Shown one piece after another: positions 23,401 through 38,400 of a stretch of DNA of 64,000 nucleotides. Position 1 is the first letter of the stretch. Each line of letters starts with the position of its first letter. The notes beneath the pieces are model-generated. The model searched no databases. It was not told the DNA's origin and was given only the letters and a program-made list of their open reading frames with translations. Made by a program: the position numbers and the translations under genes. Source of the stretch: Caprimulgus europaeus (taxonomy: Eukaryota > Chordata > Aves > Caprimulgiformes > Caprimulgidae); the NCBI GenBank assembly GCA_907165065.1, contig OU015543.1:8807501-8871500 (forward strand), written 5' to 3'.

Positions 23401-26400
23401 CCTCACAGCTGCCATCCAAACGCTGGCAGCCAGCTGACACATTTAGGAGAGGTAAGATGGAATTACACTGAAGTTTGAAGGCTGTTCAACATTTCACGAG
23501 ACACTTTTAAAACGGTTATGACTGATAAGGGGAGAACATTACAACAGATAAAGGAAAGAAATTAAATCAGTCATAAGGGTGGGTATTCTAAAATTTATCC
23601 AGTACCTCTTATTAATTTTTCTTAACTCAGGAGGTTGGAACCAGGTTGGAGCACAGAAAGAAGGCAATGTTCAGACAATGTTCAGCCTGAAACACCACAA
23701 TCCCCACAGACAGGTGTGTGCTACCTGAAGCACCACACGATAGCAGTGATGATTCTCCCCACAGTATATCCCACACCCAGTGCCTTACTGCCCTTCACCT
23801 CCTGGCTGCTTTTTGGCCCCCACCCCACAAACATTCAGACATGCAAACAGCATTGCTGGAGCCAGGTGGGGCAGCTAATGGGCAACTGTCTGTCTGAGAC
23901 CAAAGGCCCACAGGCACACCCAGGCAAGTGGAACAAGTGGAGAGGATCAGGACATAGGGTAGAACATAGAAATCCTCAGCCTGCTCTGCTCGAATGCAAT
24001 GCCTTTGCAAACATCCCCATTTGCACCCCAATTTTGCGGTACTGTCTTAGCCAAAAGCAAAACAGACTGAAAGATTCCTGTAGCACCACCACAGTCTATA
24101 GCAGCCCATGATAAAAATGCATCATCCCATCCCAACTCATCACCTCCTGCCCAGTTTGCTCCACATCTGGTGAGAGCTGGTGTGTCAATTTGGCTACTTC
24201 AGAGAACACTAAGAGAGGAAAAGGTGAGAAAGTTGTTTTTCACCACAGGGCAGCCGTGCCTCCCTGTGCAAACGGGTGCAATGTTCTCACTGCAATGAAA
24301 TGGCTCAGTAGAGAGCAAACGCCCAGGCAGAGTGTGAGGCAGCACTAGGTGTATGTGGCCTTGCTGAAGGAGGAGAGGATGAGCAGGACAGCCTTTGTAA
24401 TGCACTTCTGACAAGACAGTCTGGAGGTTTTTGATACTGGAAGGAAAGGACATAGACTGAGGAGTTAACAGAGAACAATAAAAGACCACTGCCCCACGGA
24501 GTTTGGAAGATAGCTCTTTCAGAGCGCTCCATAGGGAAAACCAGTAAATACCAGAAGGCTGACACTGCCACCAGAGCCTAGCACAGCCTTGATTCACAGA
24601 CTGCAGAGCCTGTATCTCATCTACATGGCCAAGCAGCCACCTCCCTGAGGGCAGCATCTCAACCAAGCCCTCACAGGAACACATTTTTCACAACACCAGC
24701 TAGCTAGAAGATCCTCGTAGAGCTCTCCATCCCAGAAAGGAGAAGCAGCAGTCAGAAGCCTCTGAATCAGGAATACATCCCTTTGCAATGACGCACTTGC
24801 TGCTCTATCAGTAGCTTTCAAGGTGGAGAAAGCTGCCTCCTCTAGTGTCCTAGCTCTTGTGTCACCAGCACAAATGTGAAACACCCAAGATGATGTAACA
24901 GTACTTCTGAACTACAGTGATTTCCAGCACATCTCACGTGTGCATACTGCCTCTAATACAATGCCTCTCTTCAGTGGGCCAACCAGATCTCTCCTTCCAA
25001 GTCCCCCATTTTAGTCCATTCCACACCCTAGACCTTCCCTACACACCACAGTGCCTGGGCTTACCCCGCTCCAGGGCTCCCCATCGCTCACAGCTGAGGG
25101 CAGGTTACCCTCTGAGGGAGGCTGTGAAGACTCAGGCTCCAGCGAACGCATGGTCCCATCCTCTGATACCTGCGACTTCTCCGTGAGCTTGTCAATTCCT
25201 GTGGCCAAAAGAGGAAAAGCTCAGACACACGAGTGAATTAAACACGCTTAAAAGTGGGAGCTTCTTCTCTGCCCTACCAAGGACAGACACCCTATGCATC
25301 TATTGACAACTGGAACCCTCTCCTTTCAACAGGAGGAGCAAGATCTAACCTTGATCTCACCACCCCAAAGGAGTTTGTTTGTCTCTAGGAAAATGCTCCC
25401 TGATTTAAAAGGAACACAGGTTTACATGGATATAGTTAAACGAAGGCAAAAGGTCAAGATTAGCACAAATGGCCACGTGGACACTAAGTCTGAGAGGAAA
25501 GAAACTCAAGGCAGTTTACTTTGACTTGTTTGTGATCAGCTTGGGCAAACTGATCTGAAACTGAGACTGAGAGGCAGTAAGTTATTCACAGATGTAAACT
25601 CTCAATCTCTCCCACACCCAGTGAAAGGGTGAGTCCACACCGTATCTCACAGAGAAAACAAACCTCTCTCCTGTTACAGAGGTAAACTAAAGCTGACCTG
25701 GAGTAGCCACCAAACTTGTCTTCAGTGTCCCTGGTTCAGCAGGGGCAGCAGGACGTGACCCTTCCATGGAGACCCCATCCTGGGAGTTGGTGCGAGAAAT
25801 AGGCTCAGGAGTTTTCTTCTTGCGCTGCAGACCTTTCTGGATGGACTGTGAGTCCGTGGGCAGGTTGGCCAGCTGGTGAAACACATTCCGCTTGCGGATA
25901 ACAGCATAGACCAAATTTGAGTTCCCTGGGATTACAGCAGCAAAGTGAGCAGAGAAGGAAAACAAAGAGCTCTGTCAATACAGTATGGCTCACTGGGTGT
26001 ATGAAGTGTGATTGTGAAGACCTGGCAAGCTCAGAGGAATGTGCTTCCACCCACAAAGGCAGTGGTGTAAGGAAGAAAGAGCAGAGTTTGGTATCCTCTT
26101 ACTTACTACAGAGTAGTAGAGGAAATTCAGTAAAATCCTTCTTAGGCTGGGAAGGTGACAAGACATGGCTTAGAGGCTGACATTCACACAGTTGAGATTA
26201 AAAAGGACAGTTTAAACAACACACTAGCACTTATTTTAGAGGAAAAGGTTGTTATCCAACATCTAACTTCTCTCCTTCTTCAAAAGAGCTCACAAAACAA
26301 ATCGGTGGCACTTCATTTGAGGAGAAACAGGTTTGAAATAGGAAAGAATTCTTACTGTCTGCAAGGTGGCAGAGAACAGAATGAAACCATCCCCTAAAAT

Positions 26401-29400
26401 AAAACACAAATCAGAGCCACAAAGGCTCTGTTTGGGATCTGGCAACCACCACTGGCTAGATTTCCATTAGGGAAGCAGAATGGCCATTCCTGATTTGCAG
26501 TTTTAAAGCAAAACATCAAATTTTGAGCAGGGAGAAACAAAAGCTCCTAACAGGTTAAGGGACATCATTATTATTTCCTTGAGGTAAAAGACTGTCACGT
26601 TTTTAAGAGGGAAAGGATAAGGCATTCCTGGAAAGGTAGCAAGTGCTAGAACTTTGGATGGGGTTGTTTGGCCTTTAACTCCACTGACCTGCCAGAGCAG
26701 AACTAAGAGGCACTTTTAAACATTTAAGGACATGGAAGTTGTTGTGTTCCCTCTCCTACATTGCTGAGCAACACAGTTTCACAGCAGCATCCAGTCAGTC
26801 ACAACTCCAGCGTTACACAGTAATTTTCCCTTCTTTTTCCCCTCTACCCATCTCATCTTCTGGTCTGCAGAAGGCTGAGGTTATGCTGATAATTAGCTGC
26901 TATCTCATTTTGCTTGAACCCAGCCTGTCTGGGTTAGGACCTCACACTGATCACCTACTAACCCAACTTCTCAATCCTAGGTGAGTCTTCCTGTAGCTGG
27001 TTTCTACACTTCTCCCCTCATCTGTTTGGACTTTCTCTCAACTTCCATCTCATGGTCTCTTGGACTAAACTAGTGCAAACCCACTAAATACAGAAGTCAG
27101 TCTCTTACCATCAAACTGGTACTGGATGATGTTATTGAAAACTTCCAGCAAGAAGAAAACGAGATGGTGATTTTGGACAGCAGAGAACAGGAACCAGGTG
27201 GTGGAAAAAGCCTCCAGGAGATGCAGTAACTTGTTAGCAGCTACCATGGAGAGAGACTTCAGGTACGGAGACACTGTGGAAGGCAAACAAATGAAAACTG
27301 TATTCACATAAATACACCACTAAAAGTGTTGCTCTTCCCACCTTCCCACCCTGCACTTCTGGGAAAGCCTCATGGAATAGCTAAGCTCAACAGGCTCCAC
27401 AGAAACATTTCCAAATCTAAACAGTTAAATAGAGACATTGCCCAGTAAAAGCAGGCATTTCTGCTTTTAGTGTAGTTTTACACTAGTAACATCATCTCTG
27501 GCGTGCCTCCTGGAAAGCTTACACAACTGGAGCTGCCTGGACACTCACTAAGCCCAAGGGAAGCCACTGCCAGCGTGGGGAGGTGGCACTCCCTGCTGGA
27601 GAGGGATAGCACTGCCAGCCACCAGACCTCGCAAATGCCCTTCTGTCACCTACGAGGGGCTTCTAGGGCTGATCTGCAGCAGGCACCTCCAGCACGGACT
27701 AGTTCCCAGCAGCAGTCACTGGACAAAGTTAGGGGGCACAGGCACGAGTGCAGGGAGAGGGCAGTGAGAGCAGCCAGAGCTGTCCCCCCTGTGGGTTGTG
27801 GGTTCACACGATGCACAGTGCTTACCATTCACAACGATGGTGAGCAGGCAGTCAAAGAGTGGCTGCAGCCGCTGGTGCCCGCTGGTTATGATCTTGTGAA
27901 AGACCTACGGTAAGGAAGGGATTCTTGAGCAAGGTAATACCTTACTGAAAGCACCCTCTCAACCAAAACCAGTGCCACCCACACACTAATCGCTTCCTGA
28001 CACCATTCCTTCCTAGGCAGGGCCCTGCACACTCCACAATTACGCAGGTGGGGAAGGCTGCTCTCACTGCAGACCGGCGCTCCAGGAGTACAAGCTTTCA
28101 TTCACAAGGAATCCTTTGGGGATGTGATTACAGCTCTACAACACTGCAAACAGAAACTGACTGTGAGCTGTTCCAAAACACACAGGCAGCCTGACACCAA
28201 AATAAACCACCAGAAAGTAGGAAATATCTTCACCTCCATTGGATTTTGACTCTGAACCCTAATGACAGCTGCTTAAAGTGCCACAGAACTAATCATTTCA
28301 CATTTTATTTCAGTGCAAACTACTAACTCAAACATTTGTCCTACTTTTTTTAACTATACCCTCAGACACAGAAAGATTCAACTGCCTCACAACCAGTTCA
28401 GACACTCCCAATCTTGGCCTTCCTACCTCTAGCTGGCATGTCTGAAGGGAAGACCTACAGCGTAATGAAAATGCAGAGATGAACTAAAATTAATGGAATG
28501 TAACAGCAAGACACATAGTGTCAAGAACAGTTCTGGTGGGCACATTTCTTCCTACTCCTTCTAATAGGAATCTCCTTTTGGAGGTTTGTTAGAAGCTGCT
28601 GAGAGATTCTTCTCTGGCAAACAAGCACTAACATGACAGGAGGGTACCACCTGAGGCTGGTACTGCAAAACACGTGCAACCCACACACTTTCCAGCTACT
28701 CAGTGGGCTGTCAATCTAGGCAGGACAAGTGTATTGAAGGGGGAAGGAAGATAACTATGACAGAGGAGTTGTGAGGGATGGAAAAGAACTTCTGGAGCTG
28801 TACTCACTATGATGAGCAGATCTGCATGTGTCCCTGTGAAGACAGGGATGTCCATAGGCACTCGTACAGAATACGGCTTGTTCAGTCGAACCCCAAAGTT
28901 ACGCTCCCCACTGAGAAGCAGGAGGATAAAGACCCCAATGTGCATCAAGCCCACTCGTGCTGCAGAAAAAAAACCAACAAAAACCACATCACAGTGAGGC
29001 CATTGGACTCCTGAAGCCAGAAGAGCATTGAGGAGGGAGGAGAAACACTATGGGACTGCAAAAAAAACTGCACAGACCAGACCAGCCTGATAAGGGACAC
29101 CCCACACAGAGCTGCCTCCATTACTGGTACCAGTGTCCTTCACAGTCACATCTATGGGGCCAGGACAATGTTAAGTCCTGGACAGATCATTCTTTTCTTC
29201 ATTATGTTCTTGATGTAAATCCATCACCGTAGCAGGAAAGATCTAACTTCTTCTTTCCACTACTCAGTGACAGAGTTATGCCTGATTTACACCCAAGGCA
29301 AGAGCAGATTGCTCATTTCTCACTCTTCATGGGATCAGGGACATAGTTTTTGACAAAAAAAAGTTAACACAGGCTAAGGATCTCCCTTCCCTGCGTTGTG

Positions 29401-32400
29401 GTACAGATCATGGCCTGCTTCTAGTCCGTTACAAACATTAACACCCAGGTAAGTGAACCACTCTACTTCATGCCTGCTAAGAACACACACTCCAGATGCT
29501 ATCACATCTCAGTGGTAGGGAGGAAGCATCTCAAAAACATTCTAGCTCAACTGTCAAGCACAGATCATCCCAAATATTGAAAATAACCAACTTACATTGG
29601 TCTGCTCTGGCATCATTGAGAAAATACAAGATTGGGACAAGGATGTCCAGAACATCGCTGCTCTTCAGCACAAAGAAGAGAAATTTCTGGAAGAAAGGGA
29701 AGGATTTCAGATAACTACAAGCATATTTGGTTTTCTGCATCATCTGCAGGACTCAGGCCAGGTAGCCTCAATCTAATTAGTCTCTCAAAACATTAGAGAG
29801 TCTGGTGTATGCACCAGCTCTTCAACTCCAGTGTTATTTGTCGAGTTATTATAATACCTGCTCCTGCATTTACCTCAGGCACTCTCCTTCAAGAGCTACA
29901 GCCTCTCTCACAAGCTCTTCCTGGAGCCAGATCCCACCAACTGTCCTGGTTTTGCTAAGATAGGGTTAATTTTCTTTTTAGTATTTTAGTTAGTGTTTCA
30001 GTTCAGACTTATTGTGAGAAGAACGTTGATAACAGTGCTGGTGTTGTGAGTTGCTGCTGGAGCTCAAGGCCACCGTGTTTGGCTGCTGCACAGCTGCATT
30101 AGGACTGGGAGGGAGAAGTGCAGTGAATAGCAAAGCCCAGAACTGGCACTGGGATGTGCCAATGAAATATTCCAGATCAAATCACGTCATGCCAGTATAT
30201 TAACCAGGGCTGACTGGAAGACAGGGCACTTCTCTTCCGGGGGTACCTCTCTGGGGATCACTCGGGCTCACTCCTCCAGGGTTTCGGTTTTGGGACTGTC
30301 TCTGCTCCGGGATCGCTGGCTGGCACGGGCCGGGCATCACTCAGCAGGCGGTGAGCACTGTGTGTCACTCATCTGTATAATTCTGTTATCACTGTTGTTA
30401 TCATTATCATTTCATTTTAATTAGTAAATAGTTTTTATCTCAACCTGTGAGTCTCTTTGCCCTTTTCTTTCCAATTCTCTCCTCTACTCCCCGGGCGAGG
30501 GAGGGGGGAGGGTGATAGAGCAGGCTGTGTTTGGCTGCAAGCAAAAAGGGTGAATCCACCCAAACCACCACATCAACCCACCCAGCAGGTAGCAGTGTCA
30601 GTGACCAGAGTACCACAGAGTCACTGGTAACTACCTGCCCACAGCTCTTCACCAGGGCTCAGTCCAGCCAGAGCCACATCAGGCTCTGGGCAACAGGCAA
30701 GGTGTGGCAAAGCTCAACAAGAAGCAGATCCACACCTTGTTGAAATCACAGAGTTTCCAGAAGAGGACGAGGAGTTCCTGATGGAATTGGATCTTCTTGG
30801 CAGAGTTTGGCAGGTAGGTCTGGACCAGCGGGTTTGATAACAAGCGGGCCACTCCTTTCAGGATGAACTGGAAATCCTGCCAACAGACCAGGAAAGAGAC
30901 TGTGGTGGGCCCAGGACTAATGCTATCAGCATGAAATCAGACAGGAAATAGTTGAGGACAGGAGCACGTTACCTCCTCTCGGTGTATTCTTGAGAGGTAA
31001 TTCACAAACAGATTGTCTGGTCCGGGAGGCTGCGTTCAAAGACAAGGAGTGAAATGCTTTTTGGTGAAAAGGTTTACTCAGGAAGTCAAAGTGTCACCAC
31101 TGTCTCTGGGGGCTAACGTCTCTCATTTCAGCTTTCCCCTCTGAATGATGAAGTTTCAAATGCTAGGAGACAGAGCACCTCAGGGAACAGTAAAGTCAGG
31201 GGCTTTTCACTTACATGCTCCTGATTCAAGTCAGTGACCAAAACCTAGTGGCTTGGTCATCTACAGCATTTTAATGACCTACAGGAAAGAAGCAGAACTG
31301 GGCCAGAGACAGCAGACTGCAAGGAGAGGAGTGGTGCTGGGCCCTACAGGTCAACACTCAGTGCAGGCTGGAGTAAGAGGACCACAGGGAGTTCAGGAGA
31401 GCAGCAAATACAGATCCCAGTGCCACTCACATCTACATCATCCATGGCCGTGCCAGTGGTTGTGCCATCCACAGTGGGACTTGAACTGGTGGAGCTGTCA
31501 TAGTCCAAAGTGACAATCAGCACCTGGGCTGCCTCCTCCACCAGGGGCTCGCGGTAGTCGGAGAAAAGCAGGTGATTGTAAGGAATTCCATAACCCACCG
31601 GGTCGTAGGCACAGACAACGTTCAGGAGCGAGGTGAAGAGCGGGAGCGCGTGTCTGGGGAGGAGAAAACGCTCTCAGAAGGCAGAAGCAGGAAACAAAAG
31701 ATGCTGCCTTGGAGAGGGACAGGCATCTCTCTCCCCAAGAGTCTGGGGTCACAACAAAACCCCAGCGTCTTCTCTAACCTATGACAGTGGCCCACGACTG
31801 AGCAGCCCAGAGACAAGAGCAGACACTGCAGCTCCCTGCTGGTCTCCTAGACTGCAGCTGAGAGGGAAGGGGAGGTGAAAGAGGCTGTGTGGCCTCCCAG
31901 AGGAATCCTGCACAGCAATGTGAGAAAAGAGACAGGACCTCAAAGCTCTCTAGACTCTGGAAACACAAAATTGTGTCTTCAGCCAGGACTGTGCGCCCCT
32001 AGATAGGTAACTGTCACCTGAGGAGCTGAAATTCCCAGTGAGACAGTGTCACTAGAGGGCAGCATTCATCCGCCACCAACACCACAAACCACCTGCTCGG
32101 TGCCACACCACCGTCCCCACCAGGGAACAGGGCCTACAGCAGAACAGGATCTGCCATTTCCCACAGGACAAGGACCAGTCCCACATCAAATTCCAGTGAG
32201 CACCATTCTCAGTCTCTCCTTTTGCTGCTGAGGAACAATTCTCACGAAGCAGAGATGCTAATGGGGCATACGAAATACAGGGACAAAGAAAAAGGACAAC
32301 AGCCCCTAGATGTTGGAGGTAGCAAGTCCTATAGTCCCCTATTACAAACACACTTCATGGAAGAGACTTGGAAATATTTCTCCCCACTGGCACCCAGTTC

Positions 32401-35400
32401 CCCACCCTTAAAACCTCACCTGTTCTCTGTAGAGCAGAAAAACTGCACCCAGGGGTTGGTGTTGCTGCTGTCTGAGGAGGGAGGCAGATACATGGCCTCA
32501 GAGAAACAGGTCAGCAGTAGCTTAAGCAGCTCCGTCCTGAAAGAAGGGAAGAAGCAGCTAAGGCTTGGAGCCATTCAGGAGCAGGGACTGGGCACAGGAG
32601 GTACAATCACTTACCACACCACCACATAAGTCCCATATAAAAAGTCCTCCCCTAAGCTAAGCCCATTTCATGTCACAAGCAACACTGCTGCCAGTGGGGC
32701 AAAGCTCAGCAGAAATGCTGCCTTATGAAAAAGCAACCCAGCACAGAGCTCCTAAGCACTTTCAAAGCAGCAGTGTTTTGCCAGTTTCTGCTGCAGACAC
32801 TCCAACTCCTGCATCATGCCACAAAAAAATATTCAAAAGGACAGCTGGTTCATTTTTTTTTCTGTGTTGCCAGTCCTCTTAGCTCAGAAAAGAGCAAAGA
32901 GACAGCCCCTTGGGAATCACAGACACCCAAGGAGGCAAGGAGAGCCCACCTCCCTCAGATCGCCCTCTCCTGAGCCCAGTTTCTTTCTGCTCTGTCTCCC
33001 TCTTACCTATTCAAGTCATGGATGTAGTTAGGCTGTGGAGAATGAGCAAAGCCCACTCCGGCCTCCCAGATGTACTCACAGCTGTCGATGGAGTGGATAT
33101 CTTCTGCTGAGTCCTGGGGGGGAAATCAGAGGTTGGACCACTGAAGGCAAGAGCCAGAGTTGACAGCACTAGTGGCATCCAAGGCAGTTCAGCCCCTCTC
33201 TCTAGCAGGAGCAAAGCAACCAGCAGAGAAGCATCCAGTCACTCAGACTGTACATACCAGTCCCACCCAGCGAGCACCCCTGACAGAGGACCTCTTATCT
33301 TCAACAGGTACTAAGCACCATGCAGAATGAGGCCCTACCTGTAGCACGCTGAGGTGCAATGCTATCCACCTCCACTGGGAAGGGTCACCCAATTCCAAAG
33401 GATCTGAAATACCTCCTGTTCTCATTACTGGATGCATCATCAGCTCCTTTCTCATGAAACACAGCCCAGGTCAGGGCGTTTCCTTTGCAGATCAAGAGCA
33501 CCACACCGGGGTTCAGTCCTGCTCGACACCTCGACCCTATCTCAGAGCACATCATGTCGAGTTTACCCACATAACGGTGACTTGCAATGGCTGCACTCCA
33601 AAGGCAGGAGAAACAGCACATTAACCCTCACTGATAATAAAAGCAGATATGGCTGTGAATTGCTTTTCAGAGGACAAAGCAAGAAGGTGATTGCAAACAC
33701 GTTATTTCTCCTAGTCAGAACCCTCCCAGTCCCTTGACAGCTGCTGGCATGACTCCCAAACTCTTGCTTCGCAACCTGAGGAGATGAACCACAGCAGTTT
33801 GCCCTTCTCTTTTGTCATGGTCAGTCAGGTCAGCTTTGCAGAAACAGCCAGACATTGAAAACTACCTGTTGACGCTCCAGGAATGACCAGGAGCAAGGGC
33901 CCAGATGTTTGCATCAAATGCACTTGGCACATTTTGACTGTCTCATTTCTGAGGTTTAATTAAGCAAATTCTACCTCCTGCCTTTTTTCTCTCTGTACCT
34001 GGGGAAAGCAGATCAGAAGCCTGCTTGTAATTGCCCTGAGTTCCCACTACATAACCTCCTCCCTCTTTTCCTCGCTCCCACAAAGGCACTGACCTCAGGA
34101 CAGCAGGACTTGAGGGCAACCAAGATGCACTTACCACCCCAACCACGACTCCCACAAAATCAACATGGTGACAGCAGCTACTGCTGACACAAAAGCAAAT
34201 CCAGCTTCTTCCACAGTCCAGGCTTCTCCTGCCTTGCTACTCACTTCCTACAGATAGGCCAGAGCTCACCTGCTGTTAGGTTTCTCACCAAGCTCCTCAG
34301 AACAACACTGCAGTGCTCAAGACCTCCTTCCACAACCAAATCTCGAACATCTCCTGCCAGACACAGGCTTCATGGAAAGAAATGCAACATCCACAAACCT
34401 GCTTGTACCACGTGTGACTAAGCAGGAAGACAAGGAGACAGTATGTTACTAGTCATCATTATAGCAGTTCTCCAGGCCTAAAAAAGCAGGTGCTGATGTC
34501 TCCAAAGAACTCAGCCTTTGCAAGTAAGTGATGAAACACAGAGATGCAGCCACTGTGCATGACGGAGGGATCCCCAATTTCTAGTCATAATTCCAGGGCC
34601 AACTTCAATAGGAAGGCAAAGAGCAAAGAGTATGGGTCACCCTCAGGTCTCCTTTGCCCGTTCACTCCCAGCTCTTACTTTTCCTCTTTACTCAATTCTG
34701 CTTCAGCAACTATCCACCACAGCCTGTATCTCTGGGGCCAAATGCTGTTCTGCCATGAGCTCAAGGTGGCTGCACCCATCTCTGCTCTTAACCTGCATTC
34801 AGACCCAAGAGCTCAGGTCAGACCAGATCCAGAGGGAAGACAGCAAGGCAAAGGCTGCAGAAGCTGCAGGCAGCAGACAGGCAGCTAACAGCAAGGAACA
34901 TAAAGCATTCATGATCCCATCATCTAATTCAGCATAGCCCTGGAAAGCCAGGCTGGCTGCTGCCAAGGGCAAAAGGACAGATACAATGTAGGGGGGGTGC
35001 TATCCCAGGACAAAACATTGACACCCCTACTTGTGCAATCCATCCCAAGTGACAGCACAAGACAAGTCCATCTCTTTCAGCCACACTCCCACCTATTCTT
35101 AGCACATACCCATGTGGCTCTGATCCAGCCTCATCCCCTTCATCCCTAAGTGACAGATTTTAACCCTGTTTCTAATATCCCAAAACTTCAAGCAAGTGAT
35201 TTAGTACTCAGGTTTGTCAGGAAATTTTGCAGCCATCAAATATACAGTGGTTTAGCATGATCATTCTTTATTTATTTCATAGCTATACCAAAAATGAGGG
35301 CTGCCCACTTCTGTTTATAGCCTGGACCTACAAGAAACACCACAGAGTCATTGGTGGGGAGGGAGAAAGAGAGGAAAGGAGGGAGATGCGCCAGAATGTG

Positions 35401-38400
35401 TCCTTAGCACACATGGTAGGAGAATCCTGCTTCAGGGAACTTCTCTGAAGTAAAAACAGCCACCATAAAGATCTAAAGATCAAAACACATCTGTCTTTTC
35501 TGCAACGGTACAAAGAGGGAGAGGAGGGAGAAAGACACAACAGAGCCCATCTACTCATTCACATCACAGCACCTGTGACCAGGCAAACAGCTGCTTCCTG
35601 CCCTGGACTGCATCAAAACGCCAGTGAAAGGAACAAGGTGCTAAAGGTCTCTGCTCTGATGGCAACAACGGAAGAGCGGCTGTTTGCCAGCACAATCACC
35701 TTTCCCTGAGGGGTGAGCTCTAGTGCAGGGGTAAGCACCAGCCACTCCAGCTGAGACTCACCCAGCTGTCTCAGATCATCTGTTTTAGAAGGCATAAACA
35801 CCACACAGTGAACCCAAAATGCTGACCAACACTAGTCACTGCAGGTGTAAGCTCAGTAACTCCATATTTTCCTGCCTGCAGGTTTGCAGGAAGCTGCTGG
35901 GGTTTTCCAGGGTGTCCCCCCACCATGCAGCCAATCTACCTCTCTGCAGATAAATCTCATAATTCAACTCACCACCGTGCTCCTCCGGTGGCTCTGCACA
36001 GTGAAATCAGGACAGAAGAGCAGATCTGCAACAGCCAGGAGCAGTGACTCAGCCAGTGGCCGGGCATTTTCATCATCTTCATCTCCCTAAAAGCAAGAAA
36101 CATGGGACAGTATTGTCAGCCTAGGGTTAGCAAAGGGCACACTGGTTTAACACAGCAAGAGAAGACATGCTCCCCAAGAACACACAGGGAGGGAAGAAGT
36201 AACAAAGGAACAAGAGGGAGAAACACACAAAACAGTACAGGAAAGAAATTCCCCCCTGAAAGGTGATGACTAAATAGGGACAAGCTCTTTAATGGCACCA
36301 AACTGAGCAAAGGCCTCGAGATGTCAGGGAAACAGAATAGCAGCACTGGACCTTGCCATGTGGAGATGCTTGACTTACTGAAGACAAAAGGAAAGGGAAC
36401 CACCTGCTGAAAAGAGGGTTTCACAGTCATGAAGGAAGGTGATTTGGATGGTGCACAGAGACAGCAACAGGAAGAAACCAGCCAGCAGCAGTAATGTGCA
36501 AAACCTCTCTAAGTCCTGCGTGGGCTGCCCAGAACTGGAGGTGACAGAACCAGCAGAGGCTGCAGGCACCATGCTCAGCAAGGAGCCACCTCAGCCTGCC
36601 GTGGCAGAGCAAACATGACAGCAGAGGGGATTTTTCTTCTCTGGTGCTCAGAGCAATCACTCGAATCATGCATGGCTACTCCTCTGCAGCCGTTGCCACA
36701 GGAAACCTTGCCAGATCTTGCCTGTTAAAGAGCATCCTGGACAGGAGGCCTTCCCTGTCACACACTGGTGCTGGAGGGAAAGGCAGGGAGCAGCAATGGC
36801 AGGAGCTTATCTACCTCAGCCAGGCCTCTGTCAGCCTGGGCATGACACATGGCTCTTAAATCACAGCAGGCAGCCAAGGGAGATAATTGCCTGTGTGGCT
36901 CTGATGGCTCCTGCCTAACAGATCCCGGATGTAAAGAGAGGCTGGGAGAGGATGGATGGTGGCAGCACAGCAAAGATGTTTTCACTTGGGCTCACAGTCA
37001 GAGAAAAAATTACAAGCATTAGTGTCCAAGGGAGTTACTTTCCAAGAATGATCTTCACTAACATTACCTCAGCTGCCAGAGTAAGACCCTGCAGGCTCCG
37101 GGTACCACCACATCCAACGTGGGTGACACACAACACAGACTCCCTTTACAGGAGGGAGGCACCCATGCTCCAGGAGCTCTGCCATCCATCACTGCACCAT
37201 GAATCATAGAATCCCAGACTGGTTTGGGTTGGAAGGGACCTTAAAGATCATCCAGTTCCAACCCCCCTGCCATCAGCAGGGACACCTTCCACTAGACCAG
37301 GTTGCTCAAAGCTTCATCGAACCTGGTCTTCAACACTTCCAGGGAGGAGCAGCCACAGCTTCTCTGGGCAACCTGGGCCAGTATCTGACCACCCTCACAG
37401 GAAGGAATTTCTTCCTCATATCTAATCTAAACCTTACCTCTTTTAGCTTAAAGCCATTTCCCCTTGTTCTATCACTGACTGCCCTTATAAAAAGTCCTTC
37501 CCCAGCCCTTCAGGTACTGGAAGGCCACTAGAAGGCCTCCCTGAAGCCTTCCCTTTCATCTTGAATCTTAAATCAACTATAGTTAACGAAATAAAGTCAT
37601 TTCAGCTTGAGAAAGTCAGAGCCTTTAGTACCATGCTCATATTCATTTTGAGTCATACCTGTTTTACTGGACAAGCCTCCCCTCAAATATCAGCTCTCTC
37701 CTACAGCTACACACCCAAGTGAAATATTCAGATGATGCAGCAACCTGTGCTAAACAAAGCAGCTGAGGGTGAGAGGAAGAGCAGTAAGAACCAAAGGAAG
37801 GAAAAAAACTTAGAAGGTGCAACCTAATTTCTGACCAAATACAAATAACTGCAATAAAGTTGCCCCCAAAGTATACGGGGTCTTGTATAGATCTGTATAG
37901 ATCTCCCCTTCACCCTCCAGAAAGAAGAGTAAGTGCCAAGAGACAGACCCCTCCTCGGCCAGCCCCAGGGACAGTTGACCAGAAGAAACCTCTCCAGTCT
38001 GGGTCCTCAAAGATGTAAGGCAGGATACGGGTGAGGAGCCGGCAGCAGTTCAGAACGATTTGTCTCTCCTTCTCCGTGTGGCAGCCGCTCTCTGCTCCCT
38101 GCACCAGCTTCTCCACAGCCTGAGGGAAACAAAGCCAAGGCAGGCAGCATTAGCCAGGACACCTTAGTGAGAGCTGGGCAGGTCTGTCCTGCTGGTGACG
38201 CCCTGACATAGAGCTATGAGCAGTGCTGGGAGCCCATTTTGCCCCAGTTCAATGGTACAGTCTCCGTTGCTGTTTGAAACACGGCAGAAATTGGGTTAAT
38301 GATCTTAAACAGACCTTGAATTTCTACCTTGAATCCCACTGCAAGAGACCTCACATGCCAGGGCTAATCCATGCAGCACACGTGTCGTGCCACGTGGGAC

